Shown here: in pieces, positions 14,103 through 23,134 of the stretch
Layout of the letters: each line of letters starts with the position of its first letter
How positions within the stretch are numbered: the stretch's first letter is position 1
Assembly: GCA_035471785.1 (NCBI GenBank)
Contig: DATIPQ010000031.1
Span: 1-49,503 of the forward strand
Source of the DNA: Acidobacteriota bacterium
GTDB taxonomy: Bacteria > Acidobacteriota > UBA6911 > RPQK01 > DATIPO01
Direction of reading: 5' to 3'
DNA: 49,503 nt
The notes under the pieces: model-generated
Databases searched by the model: none
What the model saw: only the letters and a program-made list of their open reading frames with translations
Told to the model about the DNA's origin: nothing
Made by a program: the position numbers and the translations under genes

Positions 14103-14942
14103 ATGCGCAAGCTTATCGTAGCTCTTTTTGTACTTGCGGCTCTGATGGCCACCTCTGTCGTACTGGCCCAGGGACGCCCCTTCGATCTGCCTTCCCACGC
14201 ACAGCAAATCGCACCCGGAATCTACTACCTGGGCGTGGGCCGCGACGTCGACGGACGCCTGGTTGAAGGTCTCGCCTTCGTTCGCAAGGGCCCCGGTTTT
14301 CAGGCCAATGGAATGGGCCAGGGCATGGGCGGCGGCGGAGGCGGCGGCGGCTGCTTCACCGAGCTGGCCAAAGGTGCGGCTTGGATCACCACCGAACCCT
14401 GGCGCATCGATACCAGCATCGTCAACAACGCCAACCTGTCCTCCCAGGACATCGTCAACCAAACCGCTCTGGCCCTGCAGGCCTGGAACAGCGCGGCTGA
14501 TTTCCTGGTCTTCGGCAGTCAAGAAAGCGGCCCCGTGGACGGGGCCGACGAGGTCAGTCCCGACGGACTCAACGAAGTCCTCTTCGCTCCCATTTCGAGC
14601 AGCGGCACCATCGCCGTGACCATCACCTGGGGCATCTTCTCGGGTCCCCCTTCCGGACGCGAGTTGGTGGAATGGGACACGGTTTTCGACGATGACGGCG
14701 ATTGGCTATGGGGCGATGCCGGACCGACCGACGAGGTCGGATGCGATCCCTCGGTCTGCGACGACACGATCATGGACTTCCGCAACATCGCCCAGCATGA
14801 GTACGGCCATGCAGCCGGCCTGGGCCATCCCGGCAGCAACTGCACCGAGGAGACCATGTTCGCGTTCGCCAGCGAAGGCGAAACCAAGAAGCGCACCCTC
14901 AACACGGGCGACGTGGGCGGAATGGTTTCCCTCTACCAATAA
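14103..14942 (+). CDS. Secreted matrixin-like zinc metalloprotease
   Basis: A 279-residue protein with a Sec signal peptide (about 1-22). The zinc motif HEYGHAAGLGH (His232, Glu233, His236, His242) is the metzincin HExxHxxGxxH, and Met252 in ETMFAF could be the Met-turn; spacing matches M10 matrixins. A propeptide-like region (25-65) is followed by a run of Gly (about 70-83) ending at Cys84. Cys214, Cys219 and Cys247 are also present. I chose ATG 14103 because GAGGAG lies 6 nt upstream; the ATG at 14097 abuts it. It probably degrades extracellular proteins. A strong terminator follows. Confidence 0.85.
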   Translation: MRKLIVALFVLAALMATSVVLAQGRPFDLPSHAQQIAPGIYYLGVGRDVDGRLVEGLAFVRKGPGFQANGMGQGMGGGGGGGGCFTELAKGAAWITTEPWRIDTSIVNNANLSSQDIVNQTALALQAWNSAADFLVFGSQESGPVDGADEVSPDGLNEVLFAPISSSGTIAVTITWGIFSGPPSGRELVEWDTVFDDDGDWLWGDAGPTDEVGCDPSVCDDTIMDFRNIAQHEYGHAAGLGHPGSNCTEETMFAFASEGETKKRTLNTGDVGGMVSLYQ

Positions 14943-14971
14943 GCGCGCCGGCAAGCGCTTGAGCAGCCTTG

Positions 14972-15009
14972 ACGAGCGGGATCGGCCGATCCCGCTCGTT
15001 TTCTTTTTC
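14972..15009 (+). terminator. Rho-independent terminator
   Basis: A perfect 14-bp stem (ACGAGCGGGATCGG paired with CCGATCCCGCTCGT, 14972-14999) is followed directly by TTTCTTTTTC. It lies 29 bp after the metalloprotease stop, on its coding strand, just before the end of the convergent serine hydrolase gene. Confidence 0.93.
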
Positions 15010-15017
15010 GGCAGAGG

Positions 15018-16967
15018 CTAGTAGTTAAAGCCCAGCAGGTTCCAGTAGTTGAGCACCCACAGGAGGGCAAAGCTGAGCACCGTCAAGAGCGTGAAGTGCA
15101 AGCGTCTGATCACTCCCCAGTAGGAGTGCCTCCAGGCCACCCACAGGCCGGCCAGCAGGAGAATGCTGAGAAAACCCGCCGCCAGGGGAATCCACAGCAG
15201 CGTCTGCAGCGAGGCGGGAACGCCGAAGACGATCGAGATGGGGTCGCTGAGCACGATGGCGAATCCGACCGCGAAGATGATGAAGAGCAGCGACACGGCC
15301 CATCCCAGCAGGGAAGGCCACAGCGGCGGCCTGGGGTCGCGGGCGGCCATGGTGCTCTCCGACTTGCGGCGCAGCAGCGGGGCGAAGGGCCACAGCACCA
15401 CCGCCGAAAGCATCCAGACCAGACTAATGCCCATGATTGCCATGTGCAGAGTGGGCGAGCGCAGTCCGCCCACCTTGTGGAAAGCCATGATGGGCAGGTT
15501 CGAAAGGTGGAGTTCTCGCACCTCGCCGTTTGCGTCCTGCTCGAAGATGAGCTTGTCCGACTTCTCGGTGTGCTGAAACACCAAACGCTCCAGCGGTGCG
15601 TAGCGGTTGATCTCGCCGTCCTGAGGCGAGCGCATCAGCAGGTAGCCGTCCGGATCGACTTCCACCTCCACCGTCGCGATCAACTGGGCCAGCTTTGCCA
15701 GAGTGGTCTCAGAGGCCCGATTGGCGACATAACTGCCGGCGAATCGATCCAGCGACCGCACATCCTGGGCGGGTTCTGGCTGAGGACTTTCGGGGCGAGG
15801 GAAATAACGCTCCAGCAATGCGTCGTAAACGTCGCCGCGGGCTTGGCCTCCCTGGGCCGAATTGAAGGAAAGGAAAATGCCCGTGTCGGCCTCGGGAACC
15901 AGCACCAGCATGGTGTGGAAATAGATGGTGTCTCCCCCGTGGCCGAAGATGTGCGGGTCGGCGGGGCGCCCCTCGATGAATCCGTAGAGCATGGCGTTGG
16001 ATCTGGGGTGAGGTCGGAAGAGCTCTTCCCGCATCCGCAGCACGGTCTGGGGCTGCAAGATGCCCGGGCTTCCCTCCTGGCTGGGATCGAGGTGGGCCAG
16101 CATGAAGCGCGCCATGCTCTCGGCGCTGGCGCTGAAAGCGCCGGCCGGCGACATGGGCACGTGCTCGAAGGGCTTGGCCACGAACTCGCCGCCTTCGAAG
16201 GTGTAACCCTTTGACATGTACTGGCTGATTTCCTGCGGCACCGGCTGCCGCGCCGTGCAGTAGGTCATTCCCAACGGCTGCAGGATGTTGTCTTCGACGT
16301 AGCTCTCGTAGGACTGGCCCGAGACGTTGGAGACGATCAGCCCCGCCAGCGCCGTGCCCCAGTTGGAGTAGGCCGCCTGCACTCCCGGCGGACGCACCCG
16401 CTTGGGGATGTCCGAAGACAGCACCTCGGCCAGCGGACGCGTGTCTTCTTCTTTGGCGAAGAGCCCGATCACCACGTCCTCGAATCCCGGCGTATGGGTC
16501 ATCAGGTGCTTGAGGGTGACGGGCTCGGGGTAGGTCTCCGGGATCTGAAACGTCTCCAGGTACTGGTTGACGTCGGCGTCCAGGTCGAGGCGTCCCTGCT
16601 CCACCAGTTGCATGACGGCCGTCCAGGTGAAGAGCTTGCTGACCGAGCCGATGCGGAAGAGGGTGGTGGCGGGATCCACCGGGGTGTCCTGCTCCAGGTC
16701 GGCATGGCCATATCCCTTGGAGAAGATGAGGCGGCCTCCCCGCACCACTGAAACCGTTGAGCCGACCCACTTGCGGGCCTTCATCTGAGACGCCATCAAG
16801 CCGTCCACGAAGGCCTCCAGTGCGACCGGATCGTCCAGTCCGGCGCTGGCCGGCGGAGAGAAGGCGGCCACTTCCTTTGCTGAGGCCGTCGAAGGAGCGT
16901 TCGGTTGGGCTGCCAGACTGCCCAGCAAAAGAGATAGAGCCAAAAAGGGAAGTGAGAGGATTCGCAT
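15018..16967 (-). CDS. Serine hydrolase of the beta-lactamase class C/esterase family with C-terminal membrane helices
   Basis: A 649-residue protein with a Sec signal peptide (1-20). The penicillin-recognising fold spans about 45-390, with SxxK as S108-V-S-K111, YxN as Y200-S-N202, and HGG at 343-345 in the third-motif position. A spacer domain (about 395-490) and then four hydrophobic helices close the protein (about 500-520, 555-580, 590-615 and 625-645). Proteins with this layout are annotated as AmpC-like hydrolases, D-aminopeptidases or esterases; substrate cannot be predicted and resistance should not be assumed. The gene converges on the metalloprotease and is divergent from the DoxX gene. 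Confidence 0.88.
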   Translation of the reverse strand: MRILSLPFLALSLLLGSLAAQPNAPSTASAKEVAAFSPPASAGLDDPVALEAFVDGLMASQMKARKWVGSTVSVVRGGRLIFSKGYGHADLEQDTPVDPATTLFRIGSVSKLFTWTAVMQLVEQGRLDLDADVNQYLETFQIPETYPEPVTLKHLMTHTPGFEDVVIGLFAKEEDTRPLAEVLSSDIPKRVRPPGVQAAYSNWGTALAGLIVSNVSGQSYESYVEDNILQPLGMTYCTARQPVPQEISQYMSKGYTFEGGEFVAKPFEHVPMSPAGAFSASAESMARFMLAHLDPSQEGSPGILQPQTVLRMREELFRPHPRSNAMLYGFIEGRPADPHIFGHGGDTIYFHTMLVLVPEADTGIFLSFNSAQGGQARGDVYDALLERYFPRPESPQPEPAQDVRSLDRFAGSYVANRASETTLAKLAQLIATVEVEVDPDGYLLMRSPQDGEINRYAPLERLVFQHTEKSDKLIFEQDANGEVRELHLSNLPIMAFHKVGGLRSPTLHMAIMGISLVWMLSAVVLWPFAPLLRRKSESTMAARDPRPPLWPSLLGWAVSLLFIIFAVGFAIVLSDPISIVFGVPASLQTLLWIPLAAGFLSILLLAGLWVAWRHSYWGVIRRLHFTLLTVLSFALLWVLNYWNLLGFNY

Positions 16968-17098
16968 GATTGAGGATCATATCGCAACCGGTTTTGGCTT
17001 AAAAGTCGCCAGCGCAAGGCGTCTCGACAACAGACAGCGATTTGTCAAGGGCCGCTGCCGCCGTCAAAATGGCGAAAACGGCAAGGGAGGTTCGCGAG

Positions 17099-17479
17099 AT
17101 GAACGCCAAGCATGTCATCGCCTGGGTCCTGTGTGTTGTCCTTGGATTGTTTTTCATCGGCGGGGCCGGTTTCTCCAAGCTGAGCCCCAGCGACGAGATC
17201 CTAGAGAACTTCGAGGCCTTCGGATATCCCCCCTGGTTCGTCACCTTCACCGGAATTCTGGAGGTCTTGGGCGGACTGCTGCTGCTGATCCCGGCGCTGG
17301 CTTCCTACGGGGGGCTGATCATCGCCGGGGTCATGGCAGGTGCCGTTTATTCCCATGTCGCATCCGGTATCGGGTCGCCGGCCCTGGCGGCCGTGTTCCT
17401 GGTCTTGGCTGTGATTTGCTGCTATCTGCGGCTGGACCGGGCCTTCGGTCCGCTGGGCAGTCTGGGCGGACGCCGCTAA
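17099..17479 (+). CDS. DoxX family membrane protein
   Basis: A 126-residue protein with four hydrophobic helices. The DoxX-like signature is visible: IGGAGFSKLSPSDEILENFE at the end of helix 1, then YPPWFVTFTGILEVLGGLLL. The start at 17099 has GGGAGG 8 nt upstream and directly precedes the first helix; an upstream in-frame start lacks this. DoxX proteins are small quinone- or thiosulfate-oxidation-associated or stress-associated membrane proteins with varied roles, so no specific function is assigned. It is followed 98 bp later by the Tat phosphoesterase gene on the same strand. Confidence 0.83.
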   Translation: MNAKHVIAWVLCVVLGLFFIGGAGFSKLSPSDEILENFEAFGYPPWFVTFTGILEVLGGLLLLIPALASYGGLIIAGVMAGAVYSHVASGIGSPALAAVFLVLAVICCYLRLDRAFGPLGSLGGRR

Positions 17480-17577
17480 GCTTCGCCCAAGCCGGAAATC
17501 TCTATCTCGCGTTAACGGAAAGGCAGTAAAAAGACTGTGGCCGCCGCCTTTTCAAGAAGGGGCGCAAGGAGGAAGGA

Positions 17578-19110
17578 ATGCCGAATCGCAGAATACAAGC
17601 CGCCAGCCGAAGGGCTTTTCTGGGACACCTGGGCACACTGGCTGCCGCTGCCGCCCTGTCTCCTCTGGGAGGGGAGTTGTGGGGAGCGCGTTCGCCCCGG
17701 TCGGTCGTGCTCAACGACTTATCCCGTCCTCGTCCCCAGCGGGTTCGCGGACGCGTCCATGCGGCCGGCAGGGGACTGGCCTCGGTCGCGCTCAGCGACG
17801 GCGTGACGGTGGTCGACAGCGACGCCGAAGGCTATTTCGAACTGGTAGGGGATACTCGAGCCCGCTTCCTGTCGCTGAGTCTGCCCGCCGGCTACGCCAT
17901 CCCCCGCAATCCCACCGGGACGGCTCGCCTCTACGCCCCTCTGCAACCCGATCAGAAGGGCGAGGCCGAGGTGGAATTCGAACTCCGCAAGCTGTCTCGC
18001 TCGGACTCGCGCCATACCTTCTACCAGTTGGCCGATCCGCAGACCCGCACCATCGACGAGATGCGCTGGTTCCAGCGGGAGACCGTCCCCGAGGTGGCCC
18101 GCCTGGCTGCGGAGCAAGCCGGAGGAACGGCTTTCGGAATCGGATGCGGAGACATCATGTACGACGTGCTCTCGCTCTATCCCGAGTACGAGAAGGGCGT
18201 CCAGGCCATGGGGATTCCATTCTTCCAGGTCGTGGGCAACCATGATCTGGACTTCGAATCGCACACCAACCCCGGCGCCTCCTCCACCTTCCAGAGCCAC
18301 TTCGGGCCTTCCCACTACTCCTTCAACCGGGGAGCCGTCCACTATGTCGTCCTCAACAGCGTCTTCTGGCACGGCGACGGCTATATCGGATACCTGAGCG
18401 AAGGCCAACTGGCCTGGCTCAAGCAGGACCTGGCGCGGGTGGAGGCTGGAAGTCCCGTGGTCGTGGCGCTTCATATCCCCGTCAACACCACCAATCCGGA
18501 GCGCCGCCAGCGCGCCAACCGCGACGAAAGCGGCAGAGTGCAAAACCGCCAGGCTCTCTACCACCTGCTGGAGCCTTTCCAGGCTCACATCGTTTCCGGA
18601 CATCTTCACGAAAGCGAGCACATGTTCGAGGGAGGCGTGCACGAGCACATCAGCGGCGCCGTTTGCGGCGCCTGGTGGAGCGGCCCCATCTGCCACGACG
18701 GGACGCCCATGGGGTACGCCGTCTACCAGGTGGACGGCGAAGACCTGAGCTGGCGCTACCAGTCGACCGGCAAGCCCCCCGAGCATCAAATGCGGCTCTA
18801 TCCTCCCGGCAGCGACCCGCTGGCTCCCGAGGAGGTAGTGGCCAACATCTGGGACTGGGATCCGAAGTGGAAGGTGACCTGCTATCAGGACGGCCAGGCC
18901 GGCGGTCCCATGGCGCGCCGCATCGGTCTCGATCCGCTTTCAGTGCAACTGCACACGGGCCACGACTTGCCGGCCAAGAATTCCTGGGTCGAGCCCATGC
19001 CCACCGGACATCTCTTCTACGCTCCCGTGGCTCCCGGCGTCCGCCGCATCACCGTGGAAGCCGTCGACCGCTTCGGACGCACCTATCGCGAAGACCTGAA
19101 CCTGCAATAA
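17578..19110 (+). CDS. Tat-exported calcineurin-like metallophosphoesterase, three-domain
   Basis: A 510-residue protein. The N-terminus carries a twin-arginine signal (SRRAFL at 10-15, then a mild hydrophobic core). Residues about 55-140 form a carboxypeptidase-regulatory/Ig-like N-terminal domain (RVRGRVHAAGRGLASVALSDG). The metallophosphoesterase core, about 145-385, contains QLADPQTR, GIGCGDIMYD, VVGNHDLDFE, VVALHIPVN and IVSGHLHESEH, which match the family's metal-ligand blocks (the first D-x-H motif is altered to DPQ). The C-terminal beta domain follows. Such proteins occur in Bacteroidota and Acidobacteriota; substrates are mostly unknown. The Tat signal implies export after cofactor loading. 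Confidence 0.85.
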   Translation: MPNRRIQAASRRAFLGHLGTLAAAAALSPLGGELWGARSPRSVVLNDLSRPRPQRVRGRVHAAGRGLASVALSDGVTVVDSDAEGYFELVGDTRARFLSLSLPAGYAIPRNPTGTARLYAPLQPDQKGEAEVEFELRKLSRSDSRHTFYQLADPQTRTIDEMRWFQRETVPEVARLAAEQAGGTAFGIGCGDIMYDVLSLYPEYEKGVQAMGIPFFQVVGNHDLDFESHTNPGASSTFQSHFGPSHYSFNRGAVHYVVLNSVFWHGDGYIGYLSEGQLAWLKQDLARVEAGSPVVVALHIPVNTTNPERRQRANRDESGRVQNRQALYHLLEPFQAHIVSGHLHESEHMFEGGVHEHISGAVCGAWWSGPICHDGTPMGYAVYQVDGEDLSWRYQSTGKPPEHQMRLYPPGSDPLAPEEVVANIWDWDPKWKVTCYQDGQAGGPMARRIGLDPLSVQLHTGHDLPAKNSWVEPMPTGHLFYAPVAPGVRRITVEAVDRFGRTYREDLNLQ

Positions 19111-19135
19111 TGGAAGCTGTCGCTGCAGGGGCCCT

Positions 19136-19173
19136 CCCGGCGCGCTCAACTGGAGAAGTAGGGACGCGCCGGG
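19136..19173. terminator. GC-rich hairpin between convergent genes
   Basis: CCCGGCGCG (19136-19144) pairs perfectly with CGCGCCGGG (19165-19173) across a 20-nt loop. It lies 26 bp after the phosphoesterase stop and 41 bp beyond the end of the convergent DUF2911 gene. No U-tract follows on either strand, so it may be a weak bidirectional or Rho-assisted terminator. Confidence 0.4.
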
Positions 19174-19213
19174 CGGACCCGCAGTGAATGGCACTCGGAA
19201 GCCGCTCCGGTGC

Positions 19214-19870
19214 CTATTCGGAAGCGGTCATCGGCAATTCCGCTTCCAAGTCGACCGCCAGTTGGATGTCCCCCCAGCGAATGGCCAGGGTGCCCCGAGC
19301 CGGCGGAGTCTTCGACTCGGAGGTGATGAGTATCGAGAGCTTCTCGGCGGTTTCTTCCAGCGTCGAGGACTCCAGCGGTATCTCCGTAATCAAAGGCGAG
19401 CCCGCTCCCTCCAGATGACGCTTGGGAAGCCCCTGCGCCACAAAGGGATCGAGATGGCCTTGGCGCACTTTGGCCGGATCCAGCACCAGAAGGTTCCAGC
19501 CCCCTCTCTCCTGGGAATAGCGGGCCGCCAGGAAGTACTGGTTGGGCTGCAGCCTCTTTCCGCCCAGGCGGAAGGGAATGTTGGCCTCCAGGGTGGTCCA
19601 GTAGTCGGCGCCCAGGCGCCACACCTTCTGATCCCCTCCGCCCTTCAGCATGGACTTGTACTCCGGCTTCCACTGGGGCTTGCCGAAATTAACCACGATC
19701 TGCCCCAGGAATTCGCTCTGGTCGGACAACAGGCCGCGGGGATGGCCGTCGAAAATGGCCATGCGGGACGCGCCCCTGTCGGTTTCGCCCGAGGTGAAGA
19801 TCAGGACTTCGGCCAGCAGCGGGGCCGAGAGAGCCGCCGCTGCCACAAGTAGCACTAGCAATCGCTTCAT
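19214..19870 (-). CDS. Exported DUF2911-family protein
   Basis: A 218-residue protein with a Sec signal peptide (about 1-20). The DUF2911 pattern is visible: IVVNFGKPQWKPEYKSML, then KVWRLGADYWTTLEANIPF and a beta-rich FLAARYSQERGGWNLLV stretch. DUF2911 proteins are common in Bacteroidota and Acidobacteriota and have no established function. The start at 19870 has GGAGGAG about 6 nt upstream. The gene is divergent from a MarR-type regulator, with a candidate operator between them. Confidence 0.78.
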   Translation of the reverse strand: MKRLLVLLVAAAALSAPLLAEVLIFTSGETDRGASRMAIFDGHPRGLLSDQSEFLGQIVVNFGKPQWKPEYKSMLKGGGDQKVWRLGADYWTTLEANIPFRLGGKRLQPNQYFLAARYSQERGGWNLLVLDPAKVRQGHLDPFVAQGLPKRHLEGAGSPLITEIPLESSTLEETAEKLSILITSESKTPPARGTLAIRWGDIQLAVDLEAELPMTASE

Positions 19871-19892
19871 TGGATTTCTCCTCCGTTAAATG

Positions 19893-19904
19893 TTGTATAT
19901 GCAA
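19893..19904. promoter_or_regulatory. Candidate MarR operator in divergent region
   Basis: TTGTATATGCAA is a near-perfect palindrome (10 of 12 positions symmetric) resembling the TTGCAT/ATGCAA-type sites bound by MarR-family proteins. It lies 23 bp upstream of the DUF2911 start and about 118 bp upstream of the MarR start, in a locally AT-rich stretch. Assignment rests on position. Confidence 0.45.
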
Positions 19905-20021
19905 TTACACGATCCGCGGCGGGGACGGTTCCGCTTTTGTCGCGCTTGCGGTAAATGTACAATCTGTCTGCCGCAAGGCTGGCGCACCGGCCACAAAGCG
20001 GCCCGTTACAATAAAGGACGA

Positions 20022-20522
20022 ATGAGCCAGGACGAAATCGACACTCGAAAGGCCGCTGAAGAAATCGCCATGGGATGCCTGGCGGGAAGGGTGCGCCTTC
20101 TCAACCGCGTGATTACCTCGGCCTACAACGAGGCCTTGCGTCCCCACGGGGTGCGGGTGGAGCAGTTGGGGCTCCTTTCCATGGTCTTCTTTCTGGACCG
20201 TCCCACGCCCTCGCAAATGGAACAGTTTCTGCGCATCGAGCGCTCCACGCTGAGCCGAAACTTGAAGCGCATGCGCGACAACGGGTGGATCGAGAATCTG
20301 CCCGGCCCCGACGCCCGCAGCCATTGCCTGTGCGTGACCGAGAAGGGAAAGCGGCTGATGCGACAGGCTCTGCAGTCCTGGCGCGGGGCGCAGAAGCGGC
20401 TGGGGGAGGAACTGGGCGAGGAGACCCTGCAAGCGCTCTTCGCAGTGGCCTCGCGCCTGACCGGCGACGACGACGCGCCTCAGCGTCGTGAGGGTGGCGG
20501 CGGCGAAGAGTCGGGCCGATAG
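20022..20522 (+). CDS. MarR family transcriptional regulator
   Basis: A 166-residue winged-helix protein. The MarR pattern is clear: a dimerisation helix (CLAGRVRLLNRVITSAYN), then VEQLGLLSMVFFLDRPTPSQM, the recognition helix RIERSTLSRNLKRMRDNGWI, and the wing LPGPDARSHCLCVTEKGKR. I chose ATG 20022 (AAAGGA 5 nt upstream) over a longer frame that begins inside the divergent region. MarR proteins usually repress neighbouring genes until a phenolic or oxidant signal binds. The divergent DUF2911 gene is the obvious target; the downstream PQQ-propeller gene, 74 bp away on the same strand, may be co-regulated (inference). Confidence 0.88.
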   Translation: MSQDEIDTRKAAEEIAMGCLAGRVRLLNRVITSAYNEALRPHGVRVEQLGLLSMVFFLDRPTPSQMEQFLRIERSTLSRNLKRMRDNGWIENLPGPDARSHCLCVTEKGKRLMRQALQSWRGAQKRLGEELGEETLQALFAVASRLTGDDDAPQRREGGGGEESGR

Positions 20523-20596
20523 AGGGATTTTTCCGAACCGGCGCAAGCTTTACACGTGTCAAACTTGCGGCCTCCAATAAGAGTGAAAGGAAGAGG

Positions 20597-21895
20597 ATGA
20601 ATAGATCGACGAGACTGCGACGAACGGGGCTTTTTCTGGTACTGCTGGCGGCGGCCTGTCCGCTCATCTGGGCCGGTTGGGAGGGGTCTGAGGAGACGGC
20701 GGCCGAGGAGGCTTCTTACGACTGGACTCAATGGGGCGGTCCCGACCGCAATTTCCTCTTGCCCCAGGCGGGGCCCCTGGCCACAGAGTGGCCTGAGGAG
20801 GGACCCAAGGTGCTGTGGAGCAGGCCCCTGGGCGACGACGGCTTCTCCTCCATTCTCTTCGAGGACGGCCGCCTCTACACCATGCACCGGGATGGGGACC
20901 GGGACGTGGTGGTCGGCCTCGACGCCGCCACGGGCGGGACCATTTGGGAGACGGCCTACGAGTCGCCCACCGCCGAGGACATGATTCTCGATTTCGGTCC
21001 CGGTCCCATCTCCACGCCTCTGATCGCGGGCGACCGCATCTACACCGTCAGCTCCACGGTCAAGTTCCACTGCCTCGACAAGAAGGACGGCAAGATACTG
21101 TGGAGCCACGACCTGCGCGAAGAAATGCAGGCCAGCCACATGGGACGCGGCTACGGGCCTTCGCCCATCGCCTACCAGGATCTGGTCATTCTGGGCCTGG
21201 GCGGGCAGGAGCAGGCCGTGGTGGCTTTCGACCAGGAAAGCGGTGAATTGCGCTGGAAGAGCGGCAGCTTTCCTCCCAGCTATTCCTCGCCCATTCTGGT
21301 CGACTTCGGGGGACGCGAGATGCTCATCATCTCCATGGGGACGGCCCGCGCCGGACTCGACCCCTCCAACGGCGAGGTGATCTGGGAGATGGATACGCCC
21401 AAGGTGGTGGGACCCATGATGTCGACTCAGCACTTCGGCGACGATCACATTCTCTTCGGCTCCATGGCCTACGGAGGCGGCAGCCGCGCCATCCAGTTGA
21501 AGAAGGAAGGCGACCAGTTCAGCGCCGAGGAGCTGTGGTACTCGCGCCGCACCCGCATCATGTACACCACCTATGTGCGGATCGGCGACCACGTGTACGG
21601 ATCGAGCGGCGATTTCGGGCCGGCTTTTCTGCAGTGCCTGAACATCCACGACGGCAAGGTGCTGTGGCGGGAGCGCGGCTTCTCGCGTGCGCACCTGGTG
21701 CTGGTGGGCGAGCACGTCCTCATTCTCGACGAGGACGGCGATCTGGCCATCACCACCGCTTCTCCCCAGGGACTGACGGTGCACTCCCAGGCCAACGTCC
21801 TGGAGCGGACGGCCTGGACGCCCCCCACCGTCATCGGGTCGACCGTCTACCTGAGAAACCGCAAAGAGATCAAGGCGCTGGACCTGAGCCGCTAG
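20597..21895 (+). CDS. Exported PQQ-like beta-propeller protein
   Basis: A 432-residue protein with a Sec signal peptide (about 1-27). From about residue 42 (DWTQWGGPDRN) it shows repeated beta-propeller blades of the PQQ/BamB type: VVVGLDAATGGTIWETAY, FHCLDKKDGKILWSHDL, VVAFDQESGELRWKSG, AGLDPSNGEVIWEMD, QCLNIHDGKVLWRE. Such Acidobacteriota and Planctomycetota proteins are often called PQQ-dependent dehydrogenases, but no cofactor-binding or catalytic residues can be assigned; a scaffold role like BamB is as likely. The RBS AAAGGAAGAGG precedes the ATG. The YceI-like gene follows after 30 bp on the same strand, so the two are probably co-transcribed. Confidence 0.83.
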   Translation: MNRSTRLRRTGLFLVLLAAACPLIWAGWEGSEETAAEEASYDWTQWGGPDRNFLLPQAGPLATEWPEEGPKVLWSRPLGDDGFSSILFEDGRLYTMHRDGDRDVVVGLDAATGGTIWETAYESPTAEDMILDFGPGPISTPLIAGDRIYTVSSTVKFHCLDKKDGKILWSHDLREEMQASHMGRGYGPSPIAYQDLVILGLGGQEQAVVAFDQESGELRWKSGSFPPSYSSPILVDFGGREMLIISMGTARAGLDPSNGEVIWEMDTPKVVGPMMSTQHFGDDHILFGSMAYGGGSRAIQLKKEGDQFSAEELWYSRRTRIMYTTYVRIGDHVYGSSGDFGPAFLQCLNIHDGKVLWRERGFSRAHLVLVGEHVLILDEDGDLAITTASPQGLTVHSQANVLERTAWTPPTVIGSTVYLRNRKEIKALDLSR

Positions 21896-21925
21896 TAACA
21901 CCTGCGCAAGGCATGGAGCAAGAGC

Positions 21926-23077
21926 ATGAAGAACATTGCATTAATGGCGACCCTGATTTCGCTGCTGTCCGCAACCCTTGCGTTGGCCCAAGGCGAGTCC
22001 TCATCGGACGTTCCCGAGCGGACCTTCGCCGGGCAAACCCTTGAGGTGCGCGATCAGGATCTCGACTTGGGCGAGGTCTTCTACGTCTGGCCCGGCGAGG
22101 ACGCCCAACTGGCCATGATCTCCTCGGCCCCCGAGCAGCAGGTGGTGCTGACCAGCAACCGCATCGTGGGTTACGCCATCGTCCCCTTCGAGCGCGAGGA
22201 AGCCGCTTCGCCGCTGGCTGCGGCCTCCTTCCGCATGCCGGTGGTGCAGTTGACCAGCGGAATCGACGGGGTCGACCAGTTGCTGCACGGTCCCATGCTG
22301 CTGGATGCCGCCTCCCATCCCGAGGTGGGTTTGCAGGTCGTCTCCTTCTCCGATGTGAGCAAGGTCGAACAGTCCGATTCGCAGACCGTCTTCCGCGGCA
22401 CCATGACCATGGAGGTGCAGGCCAAGGGCGGCTCCAGGAGATTCACCTTTCCCGCCCAGGTCAGCCTGCGGCCCTTCTTGACAATGGCCCCCCGCAATCC
22501 TGTGGTGGGAGACCGGCTGGTGATCGAAGGTCAATTCGAAGTCACTCCCGAGGACCTGGGATTGACCTTCGCCGATCCCCGCATGCAGGCCCGCATGTCT
22601 CCCCGCATCGCCGAGACCTTGGGCGTGCGCCTTTACCTGATGCTGGGCAATGTCGACCCGGAGAAGCCGGGCAATCCGGTGGACGATCCGCGGGTGATTC
22701 ACAGCCGCATCCGCCTCGACACCCTGTTGCGCGACCTGCGCGACGCTCCCAAGGCCTACGCCTACGCCCGAGGGCTGATGAAGGAAAGCTGGGACGACGC
22801 CGAGACCCTCAACCACATCGCCAACTCCATTGCCACCGCCGAAATCCAGCCCCGTGACCTGGGTTTGGCCCTCAAGGCGGCTTCCCGGGCGGTGGAGTTA
22901 AGCGAGGAAAAGAACCCGGCCTACCTCGACACCTTGGCTGAAGTCTACTTCTTGGGGGCCGATTACGCCCAGGCGGTGCAGTGGCAGGAAAAAGCCGCGG
23001 CCCTGGCCCAGGGCCGCATGGCCGCCCCCCTGCAATCCAAACTGGCCCGCTACAAAGCTTTCGCTGCCGGCCAGTGA
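21926..23077 (+). CDS. Exported YceI-like domain protein with C-terminal TPR
   Basis: A 383-residue protein with a Sec signal peptide (1-22). The middle (about 85-205) resembles YceI-type lipocalin-like domains: SFRMPVVQLTSGIDGVDQLL, then HGPMLLDAASHPEVGLQVVS, the family's hallmark block. YceI proteins bind isoprenoid chains. The C-terminal 110 residues look alpha-helical with TPR-like pairs (ETLNHIANSIATAE, then YLDTLAEVYFLGADYAQAVQW). It follows the PQQ-propeller gene by 30 bp. A role in binding lipid or quinone in the periplasm is inferred from family only. The region after it (23078-23288) holds a REP-like unit and no gene. Confidence 0.78.
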   Translation: MKNIALMATLISLLSATLALAQGESSSDVPERTFAGQTLEVRDQDLDLGEVFYVWPGEDAQLAMISSAPEQQVVLTSNRIVGYAIVPFEREEAASPLAAASFRMPVVQLTSGIDGVDQLLHGPMLLDAASHPEVGLQVVSFSDVSKVEQSDSQTVFRGTMTMEVQAKGGSRRFTFPAQVSLRPFLTMAPRNPVVGDRLVIEGQFEVTPEDLGLTFADPRMQARMSPRIAETLGVRLYLMLGNVDPEKPGNPVDDPRVIHSRIRLDTLLRDLRDAPKAYAYARGLMKESWDDAETLNHIANSIATAEIQPRDLGLALKAASRAVELSEEKNPAYLDTLAEVYFLGADYAQAVQWQEKAAALAQGRMAAPLQSKLARYKAFAAGQ

Positions 23078-23134
23078 AGCAGCAGAGAGCAGGTCACCAA
23101 CAACGGGTACCGGCAACCGAGCCGATCCTCGAAT

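Noticed and set aside
15018-16967. Calling this gene an antibiotic-resistance beta-lactamase
   Set aside because: Motifs fit the broad class C-like serine hydrolase family, and the added membrane helices are not those of a dedicated beta-lactamase.
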